Source: Kitasatospora aureofaciens
Lineage (GTDB): Bacteria; Actinomycetota; Actinomycetes; Streptomycetales; Streptomycetaceae
Direction: 5' to 3'
Length of the DNA: 64,000 bases
Assembly (NCBI GenBank): GCA_000720845.1
Contig: JODU01000013.1
Location: 149,037-213,036, forward strand
Under the pieces are notes generated by a model. That model was not told the origin of the DNA and did not search any database. It was given only the letters and a program-made list of their open reading frames with translations. Of the stretch, positions 16,704-24,862 are shown piece by piece. The first letter of the stretch is position 1. Each line of letters opens with the position of its first letter. Both the position numbers and the translations under genes were made by a program.

Positions 16704-16742
16704 ACGCGGATGAGGGCCGTCGTGGACGGCCCTCATCCGCGT
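16704..16742. terminator. 17-bp bidirectional terminator overlapping the permease stop
   Basis: Perfect 17-bp arms (16704-16720 and 16726-16742) around the 5-nt loop CGTGG. The right arm contains the last codons and stop of the ABC permease gene. It follows the short-peptide gene by 17 nt and probably terminates both convergent transcripts. Confidence 0.85.
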
Positions 16743-17493
16743 TTCAGCGTGGCCGCGCTGGCGACGAGCACCAGGACCACGCACAGGAGGATCAGCACCG
16801 CGTCCCTGACGAACAGCCCCGTGACGCCGCTGTGCGTGGCCGCCTCACCCGCCGCCTGCACGGCGTAGGTCATGGGCATCACCCGGGCCACGGCGGCGAG
16901 CGCGCCGTGCATCTCGTCGCGGGGCACGAACAGCCCGCACACCAGGAACTGGGGCAGGACTCCGGCGGGCAGGAACTGCACCGCCTGGAACTCGTTGCGG
17001 GCGAAGGCGCTCACCAGCAGGCCGAGGGCCAGCCCCAGCAGGGCCCCCAGCATGGCGATGACCATCAGCAGATAGGCGGGGCCCTTGATGTCCAGGCCCA
17101 GCGGCCCCACCGAGAGCAGCGTGGACAGCACCGCCTGGAGCAGGGCGAGGAACGCGAAGGCGAGGCTGTAGCCGAGGACGATGTCGAGTCGCCGTACCGG
17201 CATGGTCAGCAGCCGTTCCGCGGTTCCCGAGGTGCGCTCCCTGAGGGTGGACACGGAGGCCACGAGGTACATCACGATGACCGGGAAGATGCCGAAGACC
17301 TGGGGCCCGACCCGCTCGAAGGTGTCCTCGGCGTCGTGGAACATCAGCTTGAGCAGCACCATGAGCATGCAGGGGATGCCCAGCAGCAGCGCGGTGCTCC
17401 CCCGGTCGCGGGAGATCTGCTGGAGTACGCGTACCGCGGTGGCGGCGGTGATGCCGGGCGAGAACGGCAGGCGGTCGGTCAGGTGGGTGACAG

Positions 17494-17497
<4 letters not shown>
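16733..17497 (-). CDS. ABC-2 type transporter permease
   Basis: 254 aa with six hydrophobic segments. The ABC-2 signature region reads RERTSGTAERLLTMPVRRLDIVLGYSLAFA, with membrane segments around it, including LPAGVLPQFLVCGLFVP. It forms an exporter with the upstream ATPase. The start (17495-17497) overlaps the ATPase stop by four bases. Its last codons lie inside a terminator stem. The cargo may be an isoprenoid or lipid, given the prenyl diphosphate synthase gene upstream, but drugs are equally typical cargo of this family. Confidence 0.9.
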
Positions 17498-18447
<950 letters not shown>

Positions 18448-18529
18448 CGCCAGGACAACGGTCCGCCCGGCCCCGGGTCACGCGCGGGTGGCCCACTCGC
18501 CGCTGCCGGGCGCGGGCGGGCGGACGGGG

Positions 18530-19573
18530 TCACGACTCGCGGCGGGTCATCGCCCAGGCGATGTCGTGCAGTTGGCGGTAGGCGTCGGCGGTCGGCCGGG
18601 CCAGGGACAGGGACCGCAGCGCTGCCGCCAGGTGGCGGCGTGCCTCCTCCTCGGCCGCCTGCCGGCCGCCGGCCTCCTCCACCAGGTGACGGGCCAGGTC
18701 CACGTCGGTCTCCCCTGGCCGGTGCGGTGTGCGGTACAGCTCGCGCAGCCGCTCGGCCGCGGGGCCCCGGGCGGCCAGCGCCGCCACCACCGGCAGGGAC
18801 TTCTTGCGCGCGGCGAGGTCGGCGCCGACCGGCTTGCCGCTGCGCGCGCTGCGGCCCCAGATGCCGAGGATGTCGTCCGTGCACTGGAAGGCCACGCCGA
18901 GGCTCCGGCCGAACTCCCGCAGTCCGCCCACCCGGACGCTGTCCGCGCCGGCCAGCACGCCGCCCAGGGCGCAGGCACAGCCGATCAGGGAGCCGGTCTT
19001 GCCGGCGGCCATGGCCAGGTAGTCGGCGACCGAGACCTCCTGGGCCTTCTCGAACGCGACGTCGTGGCTCTGCCCCTCCACCAGTTCCAGGAGGCTGCCC
19101 ACCAGCTCCCGCACGGCCGCCCCGGCCCGGCCCGGGGCGGCCTGGGTCAGCACGCGCAGCGCCGCCACCAGCAGCGCGTCGCCGGTCAGTACGGCCGCGG
19201 GGGTCCCGAACAGCGACCAGGCGGCGGGCCGGTGGCGGCGCAGCGCGTCGCCGTCGATGACATCGTCGTGCAGCAGGGTGAAGTCGTGGACCAGCTCCAC
19301 CGCGACGGCGCCGGGCACCGCCTGGGACGGGTCCGCCCCCACGGCCACCGCCGACAGCAGGGCGAGCGCGGGCCGTACCGTCTTGCCACCCCCGGACGTG
19401 GCCGCGCGGGGCGCGCCGTCGGCCTCGCACCAGCCCCGGTGGTACCTGGCCACGAGGCTCTCCGCGGCCGGCAGCGCCTCGACGGCGGACCGCAGGGCGG
19501 GGGACAGCACGTCGTCCACCCAGTCCAGTCGCGGGAAGGCACCAGCCGGGGCCGAGTCGGTGATCTGCGACAC
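18530..19573 (-). CDS. crtE: Polyprenyl diphosphate synthase (probable GGPP synthase, CrtE role)
   Basis: 347 aa trans-prenyltransferase. First aspartate motif DDVID in FTLLHDDVIDGD, second motif DDILG in CTDDILGIWG, plus GGGKTVRPAL near residue 60 for diphosphate binding. It elongates DMAPP with IPP. No other prenyl synthase is in the window, so it probably makes the GGPP used by CrtB, and possibly FPP for the terpene synthase. Phe five residues before the first motif leaves chain length open. GTG start at 19571-19573 with GAGGAG 6 nt upstream. Head of an operon with the ABC transporter; unusually it is not in the crtI operon. Confidence 0.88.
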   Translation of the reverse strand: MSQITDSAPAGAFPRLDWVDDVLSPALRSAVEALPAAESLVARYHRGWCEADGAPRAATSGGGKTVRPALALLSAVAVGADPSQAVPGAVAVELVHDFTLLHDDVIDGDALRRHRPAAWSLFGTPAAVLTGDALLVAALRVLTQAAPGRAGAAVRELVGSLLELVEGQSHDVAFEKAQEVSVADYLAMAAGKTGSLIGCACALGGVLAGADSVRVGGLREFGRSLGVAFQCTDDILGIWGRSARSGKPVGADLAARKKSLPVVAALAARGPAAERLRELYRTPHRPGETDVDLARHLVEEAGGRQAAEEEARRHLAAALRSLSLARPTADAYRQLHDIAWAMTRRES

Positions 19574-19777
19574 GTACTACTCCTCACGGTGGCGGGATAC
19601 GAGGGGGAGGGAGAACCGGCGGCGCTCGGTCGCGCCGCGCCGCGCCGGCCGTTCGCCAGTCAATCGGCCGCCGGACCACGAGGAGCGGGAGCGCGGCACC
19701 CTGCCCGTCGAAAGATCACCGAAGCGGCCCAGACCTATGACCATGACCCCAGCCGACAATCACGCCGCCACGGGTAC

Positions 19778-19816
19778 GCCGTCCGCCCCGCCGCGGGATG
19801 CGGCGGGGCGGACGGC
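19778..19816 (-). terminator. 17-bp terminator after the small Cys-rich gene
   Basis: Perfect 17-bp GC-rich arms (19778-19794 and 19800-19816) around a 5-nt loop, 14 nt beyond the stop of the 64-aa gene. It also separates that gene from crtE. Confidence 0.85.
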
Positions 19817-19830
19817 TTGCGGACGGTCCG

Positions 19831-20025
19831 TCAGCACGGTGTGGTTGCCATCAACTTCTCGAACGAAGCCATGCAGTCCGGGCAGTGACGCGCCCGTTCA
19901 CCGTCGGATGCCTCGATACGTTCGCGGAGCTGCTGTCCGCAGAGTGTGGCCGCCGCCTGTTTGGACAGTACGTGCCACACCAACGCTCCGCCCGCCTTCT
20001 CCGGGCCCACGCACATTTCGTACAT
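19831..20025 (-). CDS. Small Cys/His protein, probable zinc-binding
   Basis: 64 aa. ATG 20023-20025 is fixed by GGGAGG 6 nt upstream. The protein contains WHVL...TLCGQ in the middle and HCPDCMASF near the C-terminus, an H/C-x-C-type arrangement suited to one structural zinc. I recall similar small actinobacterial proteins with a W-H-V-L...LCG...H-C...C-M pattern, but no function is known to me. It is monocistronic, with its own terminator 14 nt after the stop. Confidence 0.7.
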   Translation of the reverse strand: MYEMCVGPEKAGGALVWHVLSKQAAATLCGQQLRERIEASDGERARHCPDCMASFEKLMATTPC

Positions 20026-20430
20026 GATCGGCCTCCCAGCCTGGACGCCGCTGACACCCTCCAGGAGACACCGGTTCGGCCGTGACCAGTAGCGCGCGGG
20101 GGCCATTCGGGTGACGACCGCTTCGGCCGCCCGGGGCGGGACACACACCCGGAGGGCTGCAAACGATCAGCCAACCGGCCCTGTACCGGTGGTCGCGTGA
20201 CATGTCGTCGCCGGGCCCGTTGACGCCCGGTCAGGGCGCGTACGCCGGTGACGGCGCAGCCGCTCCGAGGAACGGGGCGGGCGGACGGACACCGGGCCGC
20301 TCCCGCCGGGTGCCCGAACGGTGGGCGCCCTGACATTTGTCAGGGACACCGGCGTCCCGGTCGTCCCTAGAGTGCTGAGTGCGAGCCGGGTACCGCCCGG
20401 CGGCACGATCGGCACAGGGGGAATCACCAC
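20026..20430. other. 405-nt divergent gap upstream of the tandem SH3b genes
   Basis: Contains no convincing ORF. Holds an 8+2+8 inverted repeat (20328-20345) and a possible -10 box TAGAGT (20368-20373) serving the rightward SH3b pair; the leftward promoter of the 64-aa gene was not located. Confidence 0.6.
20328..20345. promoter_or_regulatory. Inverted repeat CCCTGACA-TT-TGTCAGGG
   Basis: Perfect 8-bp arms separated by two bases, 86 nt before the SH3b start and 22 nt before TAGAGT (20368-20373). The placement over the -35 region fits an activator site, for example a NarL/FixJ-type response regulator; the regulator identity is a guess. Confidence 0.65.
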
Positions 20431-20805
20431 ATGACCGTTCGCCCGTTCACCAGGGTCGCGCTCATCGGGGCCGGAGCGCTCGCGCTGCTCGGCCCGCTCA
20501 CCGCCACGACCGCCGTCGCGGTCTCCGACGACGGCCGGGGCTCCGACCGTGTGCTCGCCGCGCCGTATGCGGTCGAGCCGTACGAGACCGTCAACGTCCG
20601 CTCCGGACCGGCCCGTTCCTACGCCAAGGTGGGCTCGGTCGCGGCCGGCCAGCCGCGCGGCGCCTACTGCTGGACACGGGGCGAGACCATCAGCGACCAC
20701 GGCTACACCAACAACGTCTGGGTGAAGCTCGTCGAGGGCTACGTCAGCGCCGTCTACCTCAAGGGCGACGCGTACGGCGACCTGCCCGCCTCGGCCACCT
20801 GCTGA
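20431..20805 (+). CDS. Secreted SH3b-like protein 1
   Basis: 124 aa. Signal peptide of about 30 residues (MTVRPFTRV..., TTAVAV), then one bacterial SH3-like domain with the hallmark VNVRSGPARSYAKVGSV and a C-terminal VWVKLVEGYVSAVYL. Cys at YCW and at the C-terminus may pair. Secreted SH3b domains usually bind peptidoglycan. ATG preceded by AGGGGGA. First of two tandem paralogous genes, 33 nt apart. Confidence 0.85.
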   Translation: MTVRPFTRVALIGAGALALLGPLTATTAVAVSDDGRGSDRVLAAPYAVEPYETVNVRSGPARSYAKVGSVAAGQPRGAYCWTRGETISDHGYTNNVWVKLVEGYVSAVYLKGDAYGDLPASATC

Positions 20806-20838
20806 CCCGGACCGACCACGACCACGGGGGAACCACAC

Positions 20839-21213
20839 ATGAAGCGACTGATGCGTCACTCCGTCACCGCGCTGGCCGCGGCCGCGCTCACCGTCGGCGC
20901 GCTCGCCGCCGGCGCCCAGGCCGCCCCGGCCGCGCCGAGCGGCGGGGACCCGGCGCTGACCGACGTCTACATCTGGGCCACGAACGTCCGCCTGCGCCAG
21001 CAGCCGACCACCGACTCCAACGTGCTCGCGGTCCGCTCCGCCTACTGGCTGGACGCCGTCTGCCAGAAGCGGGGACAGTACGTGAACGACCCGGCCGTCG
21101 GCGGCAACGACTGGTGGACGGCCGTGCAGGAGTTCTCGGGCAGTGACATCGCCTGGGTCAGCAACCTCTATCTCAGGGGCGGCGAGAAGATCGCCGGCGT
21201 GCCGGACTGCTGA
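20839..21213 (+). CDS. Secreted SH3b-like protein 2
   Basis: 124 aa, the same length as its upstream neighbour. Signal peptide ending near AGAQAAPAA, then a diverged SH3b core with ATNVRLRQQPTTDSNVLAV and DIAWVSNLYLRG. Two Cys flank the core (VCQKRG and the C-terminal PDC). ATG preceded by GGGGGA. Probably arose by tandem duplication, then diverged strongly; both may work at the cell wall. Confidence 0.82.
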   Translation: MKRLMRHSVTALAAAALTVGALAAGAQAAPAAPSGGDPALTDVYIWATNVRLRQQPTTDSNVLAVRSAYWLDAVCQKRGQYVNDPAVGGNDWWTAVQEFSGSDIAWVSNLYLRGGEKIAGVPDC

Positions 21214-21343
21214 GGGAGGCGTTCGGCGGAGCTTGCGACGGCCGTGACACGGACGGCGGCCAGGGTGAGCACGCCCCGGCCGCCGGCGCGGTCGGGGCCG
21301 CGGGCTCCCCGGTCACGGACCCGGCGGGTCCTCGTCGTCCTCC

Positions 21344-21757
21344 TCAGCCGGCCGCGTTGTCGGTGCGCGTCCTCACCTGTTCCTCCAGCCGCCGCAGGCT
21401 GCCGTCGAGGGCCTCGTCCACCGTCCGCCGGCCCGGGTCGTGCCCCTCGTCGAAGAACGACAGGTGCACGGTGACCTCGCTGGCCCCGCTGTCGAGTCCG
21501 GCGACCTGCAGCCAGCCGGCGTAGCTGCCCTGCTCGCGGGTGCCCCACTCGAGCCGCATCTGCTCGGGCCGGGCGCTCAGCAGCGCCGAGGTGTCCTGGT
21601 CGGTGCGGTCCTCGTGCACGGTGACCGCGGGCGGCTCCTCCGGCTCGACGTGCAGGTCCCGGGGCAACCAGGTCTCCAGCTGCCCGACGTTCGCGGCCTG
21701 GTCGAAGACCTGCTCGGGCTGGGCGGGCATGGTGCGGGAACGCTCGTACTCGGTCAT
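21344..21757 (-). CDS. SRPBCC family protein
   Basis: 137 aa. Opens with a beta strand and the pattern MPAQPEQVFDQAANVGQLETWLP seen in polyketide-cyclase/START-like proteins, and ends with a charged helix (DEALDGSLRRLEEQVRTR). Cytoplasmic ligand-binding fold; ligand unknown. Ribosome site GAGGAGTGG 8 nt before the ATG. Monocistronic. Confidence 0.8.
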   Translation of the reverse strand: MTEYERSRTMPAQPEQVFDQAANVGQLETWLPRDLHVEPEEPPAVTVHEDRTDQDTSALLSARPEQMRLEWGTREQGSYAGWLQVAGLDSGASEVTVHLSFFDEGHDPGRRTVDEALDGSLRRLEEQVRTRTDNAAG

Positions 21758-21890
21758 GCGGCACCACTCCTCGGCGCTCGGGGTCGTACGAGGTGACGCG
21801 TGCCCCTTTCGCCGGGACCGAAGCGCCGGACGGGTGAGCGGCCCGACGGGCGGGGCGGCGCGGGCGGTGCCAGACGCTCCGGTGTCCGCC

Positions 21891-22202
21891 TCACACGGCG
21901 TGCCCCTGGGCGCGCAGCCAGGCGTGCACGGTGTCCTTGTCCGCCGGTGTGATCCGCACCGGGCCCGCCACGTAGGGGCCCTCGTCCTCGGTGAAGCCCG
22001 TGTCCGTGACCCTGGCGGTGACCCAGGTGGCCAGGTCCTGGGCGGCCCGTTCGGACAGCGCGCCCCGTTCCCAGCCGTCCCGGGCCTCGCCGGCGGCCTC
22101 GGGGTCGTGCCGTTCCGTCTCGGCCAGCCAGGCCGCCACCAGCCGTTCCACGGTCCGGCGGCCGGCGGGGCCGGTCCCCTGACGTGTCCGCTTGTCGCTC
22201 AT
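21891..22202 (-). CDS. Conserved-looking hypothetical protein
   Basis: 103 aa from ATG 22200-22202; the in-frame upstream extension is Pro/Arg-rich and excluded. Content: a helical segment RRTVERLVAAWLAETERHD followed by acidic TDTGFTEDEGPYVAGPVRI and a basic C-terminus DTVHAWLRAQGHAV. No signal peptide or membrane segment. Not recognised. Confidence 0.55.
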   Translation of the reverse strand: MSDKRTRQGTGPAGRRTVERLVAAWLAETERHDPEAAGEARDGWERGALSERAAQDLATWVTARVTDTGFTEDEGPYVAGPVRITPADKDTVHAWLRAQGHAV

Positions 22203-22353
22203 GCCGGGCGAGTGCCCCCGTTCCCGCGTGCGCCACACCGGCACGGGCCGCGGTGTCGGCGCCACGGCGCCGGGTACCCGCCCTTTCGAGGGGGAGGGCC
22301 GGTCCGGTCCGTCCCGCGACGGCGACAGCCCGGGAACCGGGAAGGGGACAGTG

Positions 22354-23064
22354 ATGAGGCAGCCCGCCGACGACCACGCCACCGGCCGACGCTCCGGCGT
22401 CTCCGAGTTGCGCCCGGCCGCCGGGGAGCGCGGTCCCCTCCCCCGGCGCGAGGCACCTCACGAAGATCTCCCGCTCGACCGCAACCAGGCGATCCTCCAG
22501 GCAGCCAAGCAGGTGGGCTCGACCCTGAAGAAGGCGGAGCACCCGTTCGCGCTGGCCGGCAGTGTCGCCGTGTACGCGCACGGAGGCACCCAGAACCTCC
22601 AGCACGACGTCGACTTCTGCATCCGGCCCGAGGACGCGGACGCCGTCGCCGCGACGCTGCGGGAGGCGGGGCTGACGGTCTACACACCGCCCGAGGACTG
22701 GCTGCTGAAGGCGGATTGCCTGGGACAGCAGGTCGACCTGATCTTCGAGCTGGCGCACGAGCCCGTCACCACGGAACTGCTGGCCCGGGCCCGGGACCTG
22801 TCGGTCGACTCGGTGCTGATGCCGGTCCTGTCGCCGACCGACCTGCTGCACGGCCTGCTGGCGGCCTTCTCGGAGCACCACTGCGACTTCGGTGCGGTGC
22901 TGCCGATCGCCCGCACCCTGCGGGAGAAGATCGACTGGGCGGCGCTGCGCCGCGACTGCGGCGACGACCCGATGCCCGCCGCGTTCTTCTTCATCCTCGA
23001 ACGGCTGGAGATCATCCCTCCGGCCGGTCCACCGGTCACCGCCACGAAGGAGGATCGGCGATGA
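22354..23064 (+). CDS. Nucleotidyltransferase-fold protein
   Basis: 236 aa. Polymerase-beta-like nucleotidyltransferase core with LAGSVAVYAHGG followed by NLQHDVDFCI, giving the G-S helix and the metal-binding D85-x-D87. A C-terminal helical part includes LSPTDLLHGLLAAFSEHHCDF. Such enzymes transfer a nucleotide to RNA, protein or a small molecule; the target is unknown. AAGGGG lies about 7 nt before the chosen ATG; an upstream start at 22192 would add 54 low-complexity residues. Its stop overlaps the BON gene start (ATGA). Confidence 0.8.
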   Translation: MRQPADDHATGRRSGVSELRPAAGERGPLPRREAPHEDLPLDRNQAILQAAKQVGSTLKKAEHPFALAGSVAVYAHGGTQNLQHDVDFCIRPEDADAVAATLREAGLTVYTPPEDWLLKADCLGQQVDLIFELAHEPVTTELLARARDLSVDSVLMPVLSPTDLLHGLLAAFSEHHCDFGAVLPIARTLREKIDWAALRRDCGDDPMPAAFFFILERLEIIPPAGPPVTATKEDRR

Positions 23065-23366
23065 GCGACCCCGTCGGACACCAGGGCCCCGCGGCGAGCG
23101 GCCCCGCCACCGCGGCCGGGACGCCCGAGAACGTCGAGTACCGGGTGGCCCACCTGCAGAACCGGCTCGCCGCGGAGGAACTCGGGGAACTCGGCGTACG
23201 TGCCGAGGTCCGGGCCGGGGCGATCGCGCTCACCGGCACGGTGCCCTCGGCGCAGTGCCGGCAGACCGTGCTGCGCGTCGCCCGTGAGGAGCTGGCCGGG
23301 CTGACCGTGCACGCCGACATCGTGGTGGCGGACACCACCCGCCCCGACCATGCGGAGGAGCTGTGA
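23061..23366 (+). CDS. BON-domain protein, cytoplasmic
   Basis: 101 aa. After a polar 25-residue leader, a single BON domain: VEYRVAHLQNRLAAEE, then VRAEVRAGAIALTGTVPSAQCR and VHADIVVAD. BON domains usually bind phospholipid or act as small adaptor modules. There is no signal peptide, unlike OsmY. ATG (23061) overlaps the nucleotidyltransferase stop; its TGA shares one base with the next ATG. Ribosome site AAGGAGG 7 nt upstream. Middle gene of a tightly coupled triplet. Confidence 0.82.
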   Translation: MSDPVGHQGPAASGPATAAGTPENVEYRVAHLQNRLAAEELGELGVRAEVRAGAIALTGTVPSAQCRQTVLRVAREELAGLTVHADIVVADTTRPDHAEEL

Positions 23367-24091
23367 TGATCCGCGTCGCCGCCGTCGGAGACATCCACAT
23401 GGGGCCCGACAGCGAAGGACTGCTGCGGCCCGCGTTCGAGACCCTGCCCGACTGTGCCGACCTGCTGCTGCTCGCCGGGGACCTCACCCGGCACGGCACC
23501 CCGGAAGAGGCGCGGGTGGTGGCCCGGGAGGTGCGCGACCTGCCGGTGCCGGTGGTGGCGGTCCTCGGGAACCACGACCACCACGACGAACAGCCCGAGA
23601 AGGTCACCGCGATCCTCCGGGACGCCGGCGTGACCGTGCTGGAGGGCGAGGGAACGGTCGTGGAGTGCGCCGGGGGCCGGGTGGGGATCGCCGGGACCAA
23701 GGGGTTCGGCGGGGGGTTCGTGGGGCGCAGCGCCGGCGAGTTCGGTGAGCCGGTGATGAAGGAGTTCGTGCGGACCACGCGCCGTTCGGCGGACAGTCTG
23801 CACGCCGCGCTCAAGGAGCTGGCGGCGGAGGACTGCGCGGCGCGAGTGGCGCTGACGCACTTCTCCCCCGTCGCGGACACGCTCGCCGGGGAGCCGCCGG
23901 AGATCCATCCGTTCCTCGGCAGCTACCTCCTGGCGGAGGCGATCGACACGGCCGGCGCCAACCTCGCCGTGCACGGACACGCCCACCTGGGCACGGAGCA
24001 CGGGATGACGGCGGGCGGAGTCCGGGTGCGCAACGTGGCGCAGCCGGTCATCCGCCGGGCCTTCAGCGTCTACCGCCTGGGGGCGGTCTGA
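23366..24091 (+). CDS. Calcineurin-like metallophosphoesterase
   Basis: 241 aa. All metal motifs are present: GDIHMG (D9, H11), AGDLTRHG (D39), LGNHDHH (N69, H70), a later ALTHFSP and VHGHAHLG. Hydrolyses a phosphate mono- or diester. ATG 23366 was preferred to GTG 23363 because GGAGGAG then lies 5 nt upstream; it overlaps the BON stop as TGATG. With a nucleotidyltransferase in the same operon, a role in removing the transferred nucleotide is an attractive guess. Confidence 0.88.
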   Translation: MIRVAAVGDIHMGPDSEGLLRPAFETLPDCADLLLLAGDLTRHGTPEEARVVAREVRDLPVPVVAVLGNHDHHDEQPEKVTAILRDAGVTVLEGEGTVVECAGGRVGIAGTKGFGGGFVGRSAGEFGEPVMKEFVRTTRRSADSLHAALKELAAEDCAARVALTHFSPVADTLAGEPPEIHPFLGSYLLAEAIDTAGANLAVHGHAHLGTEHGMTAGGVRVRNVAQPVIRRAFSVYRLGAV

Positions 24092-24114
24092 CCGCCTGCC
24101 CGACTGTCCGGCCG

Positions 24115-24753
24115 TCAGGTCCGGTCCGTGTCCTCGGTGGTACGTCCCAGGCAGGTGACATCCGCGGGGTCGAGGCCCGCCGCGGCGATCTCGTGGAAGC
24201 CCAGGCGGTCGTAGAAGGCCCTGGCCGGGGTGTTGGCCGTCGCCATCACCAGGTGGACGGCCGGGACGCCGCGTGCGCGCAGGGCCCGCCAGAACGTGCG
24301 CATCAGGGCGCGCCCGTGGCCCTGTCCCTGCCAGTCGGGCAGCAGGTCGATGTGCAGGTGGGCGGGGTAGGCGGCCAGTTCCGGGATGATCATGCGCTCC
24401 GGGTCGTGCAGCAGTCCGGCCATGACCTCGTCCGGAGTGCCGGGCGGACCCTGCGGCGCCGGGTGGCGGTCCGCGACCCGCGGCAGCCACTTGGTCCGGA
24501 ACTCCTCGGCGAAGCGCACGGTGTCCGCCGTACCGAGGATGTAGCCGGCCGCTCGTCCCCGGCCGTCGTCCAGCACGAAGGCCAGCTCGGGGTCCAGGTG
24601 GACGTAGGGGGCGGCGAAGATGGCCGGCAGGACGGCCGGGTCGGCGTACACGGGCCGGCTGTCCCGGCCGTTGTGCGCGGTCCGGATGCAGATGTCGTCG
24701 AGGGCCGGGGCGTCGGCGGGGCGGTAGGGGCGTACGTGGGCAGTCGCTGTCAC
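24115..24753 (-). CDS. GNAT acetyltransferase-fold protein
   Basis: 212 aa from GTG 24751-24753, preceded by AGGA at 8 nt. HVRPYRPADAPALDDICIRT opens a GNAT domain; the acetyl-CoA loop is in HIDLLPDWQGQGHGRALM and the C-terminal FYDRLGFHEI is typical. The YPAHLHIDLLP segment resembles the GNAT-like domain found near bacterial O-GlcNAcase and other glycoside hydrolases, so a sugar-linked substrate is possible. A LacI-type palindrome lies 19 nt upstream of the start, shared with the divergent Mo oxidoreductase gene. Confidence 0.83.
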   Translation of the reverse strand: MTATAHVRPYRPADAPALDDICIRTAHNGRDSRPVYADPAVLPAIFAAPYVHLDPELAFVLDDGRGRAAGYILGTADTVRFAEEFRTKWLPRVADRHPAPQGPPGTPDEVMAGLLHDPERMIIPELAAYPAHLHIDLLPDWQGQGHGRALMRTFWRALRARGVPAVHLVMATANTPARAFYDRLGFHEIAAAGLDPADVTCLGRTTEDTDRT

Positions 24754-24771
24754 CGCAGCATCCTGCCCGCT

Positions 24772-24785
24772 TGGGAGCGCTCCCA
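24772..24785. promoter_or_regulatory. CebR-type operator TGGGAGCGCTCCCA
   Basis: Exact match to the 14-bp palindrome known for the Streptomyces cellobiose repressor CebR and near relatives. It lies in the divergent gap, 19 nt before the GNAT start and 78 nt before the Mo oxidoreductase start, so binding would most directly block the GNAT gene. No LacI-family gene is nearby; regulation would be in trans. Confidence 0.75.
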
Positions 24786-24862
24786 CAAGCGCTTCGCTTC
24801 GATCGGTGCCGCTCGGGTACCCGGCGGCGGGCAATGCGACGGACGGTGGCGGGAGGCCCGCG

